Assembly (NCBI GenBank): GCA_017506865.1
Contig: JAFCMP010000036.1
Span: 186,001 to 250,000, forward strand
Direction: 5' to 3'
Source of the DNA: Tribonema minus
Lineage: Eukaryota; Sar; Xanthophyceae; Tribonematales; Tribonemataceae
DNA length: 64,000 bases
The position numbers were made by a program, and so were the translations under genes. The number at the start of each line of letters is the position of its first letter. Within the stretch, counting starts at the first letter, position 1. The notes beneath the pieces are model-generated. The model saw only the letters and a program-made list of their open reading frames with translations, searched no databases and was not told the DNA's origin. Of this stretch, positions 12,443-23,600 are shown in pieces.

Positions 12443-12541
12443 CATAGTCACGCTCGAGCAAAAAGGAAACTTATTCCCTCAGAACCAATCTACTTTGTCG
12501 CGTGAGGGAATAAGTTCCCTTTTTGCTCGAGCGTGACTATG
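12443..12541. repeat. Long near-perfect hairpin (39-bp arms, 21-base loop)
   Basis: Arms 12443-12481 and 12503-12541 are reverse complements at 38 of 39 positions. The arms contain CTCGAGC and an AAAAAGGAAAC tract. It lies directly downstream of the TA-flanked element. It could be a small foldback element or a precursor of a small RNA. Confidence 0.9.
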
Positions 12542-13512
12542 TCAAATGACCCAGGTCGCACTCGAACGCGGGACATTTCGTTTGGAACCAGCCAAATCTC
12601 CCTTCTCAACCACCAGAGTGGTTCGCGGTCCCTGGTCAACCAAAACTTCTGATGCTAATGTGCCCGGACACTTTTTGCCTCCTCCTGGGCGCTTGCGTGC
12701 ATCAAGTGTGCGGCAAGCCGTGATTAGTTGGCGGTAAGGCCATATGGACTCCAGCTTTACCACCAATACATCTGATTCTGCAGCCACGGGCACGAAGACC
12801 AACTTGGTCGGTTCCGACCCGGCCGTTGGTAGGTGCAAGAGCTACGGCGGGAGGGGCTGCACCTAGATTTGAAAACAGCGATGGCGTTGGCGTTGCGGCA
12901 GCAAGCGCGTGCGCTTCAGCGTGCCGCAAGTAGCCAGCAACATGCCATAGCAGTCATTGGAGAAAAGTGCGGCATGGTACGCAGCATGATGCACTGTCAG
13001 TGCAGATGCGATGTATTTACAGCATCCACGTGAGATGCTGCGCCTTGTCCTGATCTACTGTATGAGCCTGCTGCTGCTGCCGCTGCTGCGGGACGTAATC
13101 TATGTAAACACGCCGCTCAGCTGGGCGGGTGCTGGTCCCATTATCTATAGGGAAGCAGCAGGGCTGCACGGCAATGACTGCAGCACCTCCGTCGTTTGCC
13201 ACACGATCTCAGCGCTCCACCATCATCTTGCACAATGCTCAGGCCGGGCAGCCACGGCGGTGCTCAAACTGCAACTGGCGTCTGCACTCCTTCCGCGAAA
13301 CAAATGCTCGCTTTGCTTCCGTATTTGTGTCTCGACTGCTCTGTGTGTGCTGTGCTCTCGAACGCATCCCCTCTATATGGTGGAGCGCTGCGAGTCGGGA
13401 CGAAACTGGCCGCCGCCTGCTGGGCAGCTGGCCACAAAATGCGGAGGCGCGCGGCCTGGACCACCCAGGCTGCTCGCTGCCTCCAAACCACCTCAGGGCG
13501 GGAGTGGTCTCG
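12542..13512. other. Intergenic region downstream of fibrillin
   Basis: Several open frames of 60-170 codons exist but overlap on both strands and match nothing I recognise. One minus-strand frame (12838-12542) is the least repetitive; it lacks a supported start context and splice signals. Confidence 0.35.
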
Positions 13513-16500
13513 TCATTCCTCACGCCGCAAGATGAAGATGAACCGCGCATCAGGGTCTGTGCCCTCAATGCCGGCGAAGACAATCCGGAAATCCTGCGGA
13601 TGGGGATGGGGGGGGGGGGGGAGACAAAGTGACCCCTAGGCAGCTGATGGGGCACACACCAAGTACGGTAGGCAACTGCAAGGGGCAGGCAGTGTTTTTC
13701 AGCCAAGAATGTGACCGCACAGCATATTACAACGTCGACCTCAGAGGAACAGCTGCAGCAACTTCAACACTCATGGAGGCAAGGAAAAGGCAACTATCTC
13801 AGAACGCAAGTGCTGCAATCCATGTCGCTGTTACTGCAAAAGCGAGCTGTGTAAAGAGCGATCTGTGTAAGCGTGCGTTTTGAGCGACGCGTGCCAGCGG
13901 CTTACCTGGTCCAAGTAGGCCATGTTCCATATTCTTCTTTCAAAATCAGCGTCAAACTGCCAGGGAGAGCGGGGGGGGGGAGCAGGGAGGGAGGAGGGGG
14001 GGCACGCTTCCACGGTGTATGAGCAGCGCAATGCATGCTGTGCACAATGTCGGTGTTGCATGCTCCGGCAAAGTTGAAGAATGGAGTCAATGCATTGTCA
14101 TTGTCATCATACTGCATGCTCGATATGTCACGTGCAACGGCAAAATTGGATGGTCTAGTCAATCATTGTCACCATGATGCGTGCTGGGCGAGGAGAATCG
14201 ACCAGACCTTCTGCGATGGTTGCAAACCTCCACGCATGTGAAGCAGCGCGCTGATTGTCCCCTGTATCCAAGAATGGCATCTGCCAAGCATACGCGGTTG
14301 TACTGTAAACGCACCGGTGACCCTGATGTGTCGTCACTAAGAACGTTAATTGTGTGACAGTGTTTTGAGGTGAACATCTGACACATGCCGGCTTGTGATG
14401 ATGAAATACCAGCCCCTGCTCATCAACCTGCTCTCAGCCTCTGCAGCAACAGTTTATTAGCGGTAGCATCTTGGGACGGCGCAGCACACCATCCTGTGCG
14501 CCAGTAATGCACCATTATTGTGATTACAGATGGCATGGCTCAGCGAGCTTACTGATGAGCGCTGCTGAGCTCCCATCCCCCACGCACCTTCTTTTGTGCC
14601 ACCGTCAAGCCGCCGAGCTTGTTGTACACGTTGTCGAACTTGATGGCCCAGTCGTTGTCTGATATGATCTGGAGAGGCGAAGCCAACAGACGATGATAAG
14701 CAAAATAGGCAGCCGCGAGACAAATACATATACTGCTCTGTCATGACACAGTTGACATGAGACAATTGTGAGCACAACAACTGACAAGTGTCACAGGCGC
14801 ACAGCGTAAAATGTACAGCATGCCACCTCCGCGACACCCGCAACGTCATACCCTATATTGTGCATCTTCAAGCCCTAGTGCTCACCCCAATGTGCCGTCA
14901 ACCTCAAGCCCTAATTCTCACCTCGACGTGCGCCTCGAGCGCCCCCCGCACCGCCCAGCTCGGGCCCAGCTCCAGAATGTTGAAGATGCGACGCTCCTCT
15001 GGCCGGATGTCCTGCAGCACGTCCCCCACAAACGGGCCCAGCTTGCCGCTCGAGGGTCCCGGCACGTCGCTGTAGAGCATGCGCCACTTGCCTGGGCGCG
15101 GCAGCAGCGGTTTCACGGAGTGTGGGACAGGAGTCAGTGCGGTGCAGCGCGTAGGCAGCTAAAAGTGACTGGGAACTGCATGCGACTCAGAGCTGCTCAT
15201 GCGGTCCGCAACAAGTCCCACAATCGGGGGGCCGGGGGGGCGCCAGCGCCACCGCTAAGGGGCCAACCGCAGCAGCACTCGGCTGATGTAACTTGGCGTG
15301 CGACCTGCCAGCGGTGAACTGATACTGTGAGCCGCCGCTGCCATGCATGAGTTTTTGACGCGATGCGCAGTGCGGCGGTGATGCGCGCGCAGAGCGCTGT
15401 TTCACGTTGCACCCGGTCGCCGCGAGCAGATCGCAGCGCAGGCGCCCATGCATTTCGCAACTGACGGCGTCGGCGCCAAGAGTGTGCTGAGAGGCTGCCG
15501 GTGGCGCGCATTTGCGCACGGTGGGCGATGCTGGCATGCATGCTATGGCAGCAACAGAGCGCCTGATAAGCGCGATTCCTCAGTCTCAGTCTTCTACTAA
15601 CGTAAGCGGCGCCTGAGAGGGGTGACAACTCGCCACTGGCTGTCGCTCGCATATGCGCAACCGCGCCTGAGCATCACGCCACGCTGCTTCAGCATGCACT
15701 GTCTGACACCAGCCCCCGTGTGTGTCATTGCCGTTCTGGACTGAGCATTGCGGCGGCGGCAAGAGGACAAGGCATGCATACAGACCAGCCAATGCCTGAT
15801 GGGACTGAGCACTGCGAGAGCGGCAAGAGAATAAGGCGCGCGCGCGCATGCGTGCCCGCCATTGACGTTGCCGCCTTTGCCATACACACCATAGCGTGAT
15901 CGGACTGAGCGTTGCAACAGCGGCAACACAGCAAAGCGTGCGTGCGTACTACCTGCCATTGCCTGATTGGACTGAGCGCTGCTGCAGCAGCAACAAAAGA
16001 GACACGCACACACACCTGCCATGAGGCTGCTGCGCGCCGGCGCGTCCGTCGGGTTCATCTGCGTGAGCTGCTTTGCCAGGCCCACAATCAGCGTCCGCAG
16101 CTCCTCGGAAGCAGAAGTCCCATTCCTGCGCTCGGCAAAGCATCATGCACCAAGAGCAGCCCTGTCAACGAAGATGCACTGCAGATGATGTTTTCAAATG
16201 GCATTCATGTATTGTTGCTGACCCATAAAGAAACCTCCACACGCGCGCCTCCGGCCGTGGTTTACGCAGAATGCGATGCGGCACTCACTTTGTGACTGCG
16301 CAGAGCTGCGCGATCTGCCGCTTCAGCGACGCCGCATCGCTGCCTTTCGCCACCATCACCGCCCGGGCCTGCCGTGGGACAGCTGAGTTTGCACCCTGCA
16401 CAGCCGTCCTGGTTGACCGTGGATGAAAGCTCCGTGCTCCAGATGGTATGCGCCTGCGAGAAGGCCGTGTGAAGGTCTTGATGAGCTTGCTGAAGTGTCG

Positions 16501-17138
16501 CACGGAGCTCAAAGCTCACCGCAGCAGATGATCAATTGGTACAGTACTGTAGTCGTGAAACGGGTCTGAGGCACAGGTACAAAATTTCCTGAGGTGTCAG
16601 AGAGCACTAAACTAAGAAGGTCAGAGCGTCGCGCAGCTGCTCTTTCGTTTAATGTAGACTGATATCAAACCCAGCAGGGCGGGTACTGTATGTAGAACGT
16701 ACAGCTTTTTTAGGTTTTTGCACTCTGGATGCACCTCAAATGCATTGCGCAGTGTCATGCACGGAACGATGTGCTGAGCGGAGATATCAGACAATAACGC
16801 ACAAAGGCCAATGTGCAAAAGCACAATAGCCGCACAGGTCAACAGAGACATCGCAGCGACCGTCGCTGGGAGCAGCAGCCGAAGGCTCGCTCATGTGAAA
16901 CACGCACGTAGAGCTCGACCCGGCCAGAACGGAGATGAATAAATCCGTGGCAAGAGTGTTGGCACCACAATCACGGCAATCACGACGCGCTGGAGTGCAC
17001 GGAACGCGGAGCATGCATAACTTGAACTCGCAGCCAGAATGAATCCTTGAGTGTGTGTGCTCACCTGCCCGCCGCGAACGCAATCGCCTGCGCCAGTGAG
17101 ATCACCACCAACAGCGTCGTCAATGCTCCGCGATGCAT
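13513..17138 (-). CDS. Plastid lipid-associated protein / fibrillin (PAP-fibrillin family)
   Basis: Seven exons: 17138-17065, 16408-16289, 16125-16016, 15091-14922, 14668-14588, 13956-13906 and 13593-13513, totalling 687 nt (228 residues) with every phase matching. Family marks are LKRQIAQL near the N-terminus, GKWRMLYSDVPGPSSGKLG, NVYNKLGG, and a C-terminal YLDQDFRIV...IFILRR. Fibrillins are plastid lipid-binding proteins of plastoglobules and thylakoids. The first exon encodes a hydrophobic signal peptide (LLVVISLAQAIAFAAGR) with A20/F21 at the likely cleavage site. This matches the bipartite targeting peptides of complex red plastids, where phenylalanine follows the signal peptide. The poly-C tracts before the last two acceptors and the donor echoes after exon 3 are described separately. 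Confidence 0.92.
15700..16016 (-). repeat. Donor-side echo array after fibrillin exon 3
   Basis: The exon end ATGGCAG/GT at 16016 is followed on the minus strand by similar units with exon-like ends near 15953 (AATGGCAG/GTAGTA), 15856 (AATGGCGG/GC) and 15786 (TTGGCTG/GTCTG). Each unit also shares the GCTCAGTCC(A/G)ATCA(G/C)GC block and a TTGCCGC or TTGCTGC block. Confidence 0.75.
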
Positions 17139-17748
17139 GGTGCAGGTGTTTCGATGTGTGTGTTCACCAGCGGGAACCTCTGCGATTGACGACGTGGCAG
17201 CACTCCGGCACAGTGCCAGAACCCCCCTATTAAGGCGACTCTTGATTTGATTTGTCCACTGCCATCCCGCAGCTACTCTACGCGCGGACTTGAGAGAATT
17301 ATTGTCTCCCTGACATCACTGCCACAAGGCGTGACATACACTCACATGCACTCATAGGGCAATGTAGGGAGGGGGGTTCTATAGCTGTGAGCATATGTAT
17401 GTAGGCAAGTTGGGTCATGTGCTGACTTGGAAAGGTTGGCGCGTATTGTGTCAGCACTGAGCACCAGACGCAACTTCCATCAGTTAACATGTATACCAAG
17501 GCTGTGCAACACTTCAAACAAACAGCATCAAACAGACAGCAGGAAGAACTCTCACAAGCACTCGCAACACAGAACAATCTGCATGTACGACAGCACAAGC
17601 CCGTCCACACTCCACCACAAACGCCACTGCGCTGCGCTGCACACGCGGGCTTGACGGGAAACAAAAATGCACGATGCCACTGCCTACGGACCCATCTAAC
17701 CATGAAGCCAGCCAGCCCCCTCAATCACCCCGCTCTCGCCCGCCCCCC
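17139..17748. other. Intergenic region between fibrillin and thioredoxin
   Basis: Upstream of the fibrillin start and downstream of the thioredoxin stop, both on the minus strand. No exon is supported, and nothing regulatory can be named. Confidence 0.4.
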
Positions 17749-20488
17749 TTACAAGCCCTCTTCTGCATCGTCTGGCGCCGCGGCGCCCTCCGAGAGCTCC
17801 GCGACTTTCGCCTTGAGCACGTCTGGCCTGGCGCCCGAGAACTGCACACAGCAGAGGAGATCGGCCGGTGAGTTGGGCAGTCATCAGCACCGTGCGCACA
17901 TGTGCTGCACGGTGCGTGCGGCATGTGCACAGTGACGCCAACGCCTGCGAACCAGCGAACGAACCGCTACACACTCAGCGGTCAACAGGGCGTGTAGGCC
18001 GCACTGGCCACATTGCCCAATGCTAGGAGGGAGTTGAATTATCATCAGGGCCGCGCTGTCTCGCACGGTACGCAGCTGCAATGCCGCCGTTGAGAATTTG
18101 CACAGGCACGTGCACGCGCGTACGGCGCCGCTGCGACGCGACAAACAGCGCGTGGCGGCGACGGGCGTCATCAGGAACTGCACTGCGATATGTACTTTGA
18201 AGTATGCTCTTTCTGCGCGGCTTTGCGCACCTGGTGCACGACCTCCCCGCTCCGCAGGAAGATGAACGTTGGCATCTGGTAGACGTCGAAGTTGGAGGCG
18301 GTTTCCGAGTTCTGCGGCAGCACACAGTGGGCGAATCCGAATCAGCAGATCGCGCGGCGCGGCGCGGCGGCGCCGCGGCGGGCAGTGTGTGTCTCTGCTT
18401 GAAGTTTCTGAATTGGGTGTGCGCGTGGTGTGCGAGCTGCGCTGCGGACGGCAGCCGATCGTACCGACTGTCATCATGGGAATGCCTCGCCGCAGTAAGG
18501 CAGGTGCAGCGAACCACCCCTTGTCACCTAGAGCTCTACGATCTTTTGATTCCTTTCCATGGCTGGGTGTGCGGGCGCCGTCAGGTCGCCTAGCGCAGCG
18601 GAATCGTGACGCTGCGGCTGCTGCAGGCCTCTCCGCCATGCGGCGACGCTGCCGCTGCTCAGCGGAGCAAGGCGTCTCCTGCAGTGTGCCAGTGCGCATA
18701 CTTCAACTACAAGGGTTCGTCGACATAGCAGTTGCAGACACGTCTGAGCGCACACACGCCACCCTGCTGTTCATGCTACTAGTACATGGATTGTATAGAC
18801 GATGCGCCAAGCTGTTCATTGACGTCATACATTCACAGGCGTGTGCAGCTGCAGAATTAAACTGCCGCTGCGTATTGCATGTGTGCAACCAGTAAGTTTG
18901 TGTGCGGCGACATCGACGCAGGGACTACTGTAGCTAGGGTTACGGCCAGGTTTAGGGCTAGGGGTAGGGCTTGGGGGGAGGGGTTTCAAGGGCCTCACCT
19001 CATCCACGTCAACTTTAACAATGACTGCCTTGTCCCCCACGTCCGCGGCAATCTGCAGGGGCAGTGCAGCGGTTGGCACTGAGTTTTGCGCGCGCATGCC
19101 ATCCACGTTTTTGCGCACGTACACCATCTTATGTCAACCGATTGGTCGATACAGGCAATTATTGCAGGATTAGGGTCAGCATTAGGGTCAGCATTAGGGT
19201 TAGGCATTAGCGTCACGTGCCTCTTTGACGAGGCGCTGCAGAAGCTAGACTGCAAACGTTGTAGACCCCGTCAGGGAGGGTGAATATGCCTGCCTGTACA
19301 CAGCGACCAACAGACGCTTCTGTAGAACTCGAGCTTCTGCAGCATCCTCTCAGATAAATACGCAGACGTCGATCGACTTGTCGCTGTATTAAACTGACGC
19401 AAAGAGCACTGGCCAACGAAAGATCTTGCCGATTATACCGCTCCGGTGCGGCGGAGGTGGCGCGTCTCAGTGGTGATTCACTCCACCAAAAATCACGGGC
19501 ATGTTCACTCTAAGGTCGTTGTCGTCCTGGTCGAATTGCCTTGTTAATGCCTGCGAGCGCTCCCATCTCGTGCCATCGCTTTCACAATGACAGAGCGCAA
19601 TTGTAACATGAATGAATGTGAGTAAGAATTTGTGCACATTTCGACGAGCAACGCACCGATGCCGCAGGAATCATCATGCAATCGCTGGTGCTTGCTTCAG
19701 GTTGCACAAGCACCAGTACTTGTTCCAAATGCATGTCTCGGCCGGCTTACCATTTCCAGCACTGGCGTGATGGCCTGGCATGGCCCACACCACGTCGCCG
19801 TGAAATACAGCAGTACAAGCTGCAGCAGGAAGGCATAACAGCGTCCATAAGTGCGAGGACCAGGTTGGCAAAGGTCGAATGCAGCGCTGACTCGATGTGA
19901 TCCCAAATTTAAACAGTTACAATAATGAGCAATGTGAGTTGCAGAGAAGTTGCTTTTAAGGAAGGCAAAGTCTCCGCTATCTGCGAGAACCACTCACTGG
20001 CAGGACGCCTACTTGGCACGGGAGGTGGCAGTATTGACTCGCACTCCGACCTCAGAAGGTGCCGTTGGCCTGCATTGGCGAGCTATGAGGCCCCACTGAG
20101 CTCGGTGGTTGCAAAATAATGAGAAGAACGTTCCATAGAGTTCTGTCGCACAACAAAGTCACCAGCTACGTCTCGCGGCAACCTGACCTTGATGTTGAAG
20201 GACACGACTCATGGTTGAATTACGGCAGTTGTGCCGTGCGCACAGAGTTGTGACATACACTCAATATCTATTATTCACCTTGTCTCCAGCATCGCTGATT
20301 GTATCCTCGACCTCATCTAGCGTAGCCAGCTTGCGGACAAGTTCGCCACCTCCCCCTCGAAGCTTAACCCAACTGGCCTCATTCCGCGTGATCACCGTAG
20401 AGTGTTTGAACGTGCGGGCTGCTGATGTGGCAGCAACCACAATAAGTGCTAGCACAACCAGCAGCAGCGAGCTCGCCTTCGCCATCAT
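17749..20488 (-). CDS. Thioredoxin with N-terminal signal peptide
   Basis: Five exons: 20488-20279, 19819-19751, 19052-18999, 18311-18231 and 17841-17749, totalling 507 nt (168 residues), all phase 0. The active site WCGPC lies at residues 80-84, inside LLYFTATWCGPC. The KVDVDE strand, the cis-proline at 125 (QMPTFIFL) and a C-terminal FSGARPDVLK complete the fold. It would reduce disulfides in client proteins. The N-terminus MMAKASSLLLVVLALIVVAATSA is a signal peptide, so the protein enters the secretory system or, through a bipartite route, a complex plastid. No phenylalanine follows the likely cleavage site, so the plastid route is less certain than for fibrillin. About 45 residues separate the signal from the thioredoxin fold. 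The gene is divergent from RINT1, with 139 bp between starts. Confidence 0.95.
18515..18562 (+). repeat. Dispersed short repeat, copy 1
   Basis: Contains TTGTCACCTAGAGCTC followed by TACGATCTTTTGATTC. Other copies are at 48114-48184 (same strand) and 40266-40345 (opposite strand). This copy lies in a thioredoxin intron. Confidence 0.8.
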
Positions 20489-20627
20489 GCTTAGTTCGAG
20501 TTCACCAAGAGTTGATGTTGCTTGAAGATTGTTGACTCGCCTACTTGAGGTTCTGTTGACACAAAAAGACGCTCGAGTTGTGAGGTAGCAGAGCGATCTG
20601 CATGCGGTGCTGAATGTTCAGTCCAGC
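20489..20627. promoter_or_regulatory. Short bidirectional promoter region (thioredoxin / RINT1)
   Basis: Only 139 bp separates the thioredoxin ATG on the minus strand from the first RINT1 ATG on the plus strand. Promoter elements for both genes must lie here or inside their 5' ends. I see no TATA box. Confidence 0.5.
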
Positions 20628-23600
20628 ATGCAGCTGCAAAGGCACAGACTACAGCACGCCGTACAAATGACAGGGGGGAGAGGTAGCGACAGCATGTTCC
20701 AACAATCTCATCAAGATCTGCGAGAAGCTCAACTGCCGGACAGAGTTGACGAGCTGCCTGCAGTTGCCAAGTTCTTCCGGCGTGCCAAGACACAGCTCGA
20801 AGCGCGGCTGGCAGACCTCTGCAGCCAACTCGAAAGCACTCGAGACACTGCTGGTCTGGATGATGCCAGGCACACTTGCACAGAAGCTCTCGGAGCTTTG
20901 GAAAGGCTGCAGCAGCAATGCGCAGAGCTGCCTGCCCTGACGCCGCAGCAGAACGATTCAGCGGCCGTGCAGGAGCTGTGGGAGAAGTATCGGCAGCTCA
21001 GCCGGCAGCAGGAGTATCTGCAGGTGGGAATTGCACGGCATCGCGATTGAGCTGCACGCTGCACAGAAATGCTCAATGCCAAAGCACCAATTGCCGTCGA
21101 GCAGACGCTTACAAAAAGTACTGGTTGAAGATACAGCTTGTCTTGGACGTGATGTTGGGGAGTGTCAGCAGCTCAGCCGGCTGTGGCACCTTCTGCCACT
21201 TTGATCGCAGAGTTGCGATATGTGCTCGTCGTGTTGTACAGCTGGTGCATGGCCACACTCTGGCATACCCGATGTACTGCATGCAATTTGCACATGGCGC
21301 CGCAACGGTCACGCAAGCCCCAGGTCCTTCACCATTGCTATTACCGCTGCTGAGCACTGACGCGTATGATCCGACCTTGCCCTGACCTGCGCTACTCGCC
21401 GCATTTGTGCTGCTATGCAGACTGCTCAGAAGGCGCTGGCAGCATCGGATGCCATGCGAGCGCTGCTGCAGGTAAATCCTCTACTCTGTGAGGGCCACGG
21501 CGCTGCTGCGTCATGCGCAGGCTTACCGCCCCCCAGCTTCTGCGCAAGCAGCAGTGAAACCCAGTAGTTCGGCAGAGACAGCAGCAGCAGCAGCAACGGC
21601 AGCAGCAGCAGCAGCAGCAAACACACCAACACGCTGGAGTAGCAAGCGGGTCGCCGCGTGCATCGCCGTTTGCTGCATTCGGCGCTATTGCGCACGTGCG
21701 GTTCACCACAGCGATTCTACAAGCTTGCGTCCACACGCGCTCTCCTTGCCCACTACAAAGCGCTGGCGCTCATGCCCTCTGCCACCACACCACCCCCCGC
21801 CCATGTATGCCCCCCCCCCCCTCCCTCACCCCCGCTTGCAGGCGCCCGACACGCCGCCGACGCGCCTGGTCGACGCCTATGGCGCCCTCGCCGCCGCGCT
21901 GCAGCCGCTCTCCGGCCCGGACGATACGCACCCGCGGCTGCGCGCGTGCATGCGGCAGCGGCGCGCGCTCCTGCTGTCCCGCGCGCGCGCGCACCTGGCG
22001 CGGCGGCTGCTGCGCGGCAGCGGCGCCGGGCTGAGCGCTGCTGCTGCTGCTGCTGCCGCGGCGGCGGCGGCGGCGGCGGCGCGCGGCGCGCCGTTCGACG
22101 GCGAGCACGGCGGCGAGCGCGCGTGCGCGGACGCGTTCGCGCAGCTCGTGCGGCTGCAGTGCACGGAGGAGGGGGGTGACGCGGCGTGCGTGTGGGCGCT
22201 CGGTGAGGCCTGTTGCGGAGCGCTGCCGCCGCGCGTCGCTGATCGCTGCTGTGAAGGGGTTTGCGCCGCACGTGACGGCGGCGGAGCGGCGGCGCGCTGC
22301 GCGATGCACAGCTCACAGCGGTGATGCGCGGTAGTCGTACTTTAAAGTCTTGGCTGACTGTTGCATACGCATGTAGGTGCGACTTACTGGGAATTCCAAT
22401 TTGCTGCAAACTGGTTTTCCAAGTGGCAGTCTGCACAAGCCTCGTGTAGGTGGGGTCACTGACTGCCCTCTCGATGTCTCTGTGTCTCTGCTGCCTCTGT
22501 CGCGTGCGGCTGCAGACTATATGATGCAGTCCTGCGCGATCAGGTGAGAGCACCCGGCGGTCCACTGTTACAGCGGCAGCGCATAAACTCGCAGTCATCC
22601 ACAGTACCTCGTTGATAATGGCACTTGTTTCTGAGGTACGCAACGGCCGCGACCACCTGTAGGTGCCTCCAAACGCCTGCTGGCATCAGACTTCAACTTA
22701 AAGCTACATAGGGCAACGATAAGGATCAGATGTAGGATAGCGGCGGAATGTCGCGTGCACATGCACGCAGCAGATGACGTCTCAGGTGACGCTGCCATTG
22801 CCTGCACGACTCCAGCGGGCCGCTGTCATCACACAGTGCTGTCCGTGTAGGCGGAAGCTGCTGTTGAAGTACACACATCATGTTCGGCTGTTGAAGTACA
22901 CATGGTGTGCGGCTGTGCACAGGTCTTTGAGGTACACATCATGTGTGGCTGTTGAGGTACACTCGTGATGTGCGTCTGTTGAAGTAGCCATCATGTTCGG
23001 CACGCCGCGCGCCGGTGCGCAAATGCCGGGGCACATCGTTGAGCGCTGCGGCTGCGAAACGCGCTGTGCACGCCCTCGTTGCGTGCGCCATCGGGGTCAG
23101 GGGCGACGAAGCACGCACCTGCTGCAGCGGTCCCGTGATGATGCGGTTGGCATTGTGTGCACCGAGAGTTGTGCATCAGTGCTCACCGTGTTTATATGCG
23201 CATGACGTGCATGCAGTGTGTGTGCGCGCGTGTGTGCAAAGCATGTACGCACAGGGGGCACATGCATATGCTAGGTAGGTATAGAGTCTGTGTGAATGTA
23301 GTATGCATGCGTATGGTGTGAGTATCTTGTTCGTGTCGCAGAGAAACAACACTTTGCAGCACACGCATCTTTTCAGGATATTCATGCCTTCAAGCGCCGT
23401 GCATTGCATGATTTTCTTGTGATGAACAGATTCCGGTACCACTTTGAGGGAGATCGACCCACCAACAGGGCAGACAGGCCAGAGTGGATGTACTCGTTCT
23501 TGCTGAAGACGCTGGGTGCGCAACTGCCGGCGCTGAGGGATCAACTTCAACAGGTGACTCTCCTACCAATGCACCTTACCCTCAAGATGCCTGCACCGCG

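Noticed and set aside
12542..12838. 98-codon minus-strand frame beside the hairpin, with a tRNA-like GTTCGAGT string
   Set aside because: No complete tRNA cloverleaf can be drawn and the frame has no recognisable domain.
21488..21841. Plus-strand frame extending RINT1 exon 3 upstream
   Set aside because: The frame runs through a poly-C tract and acceptor. The phase and the CAG at 21841 define the exon start.
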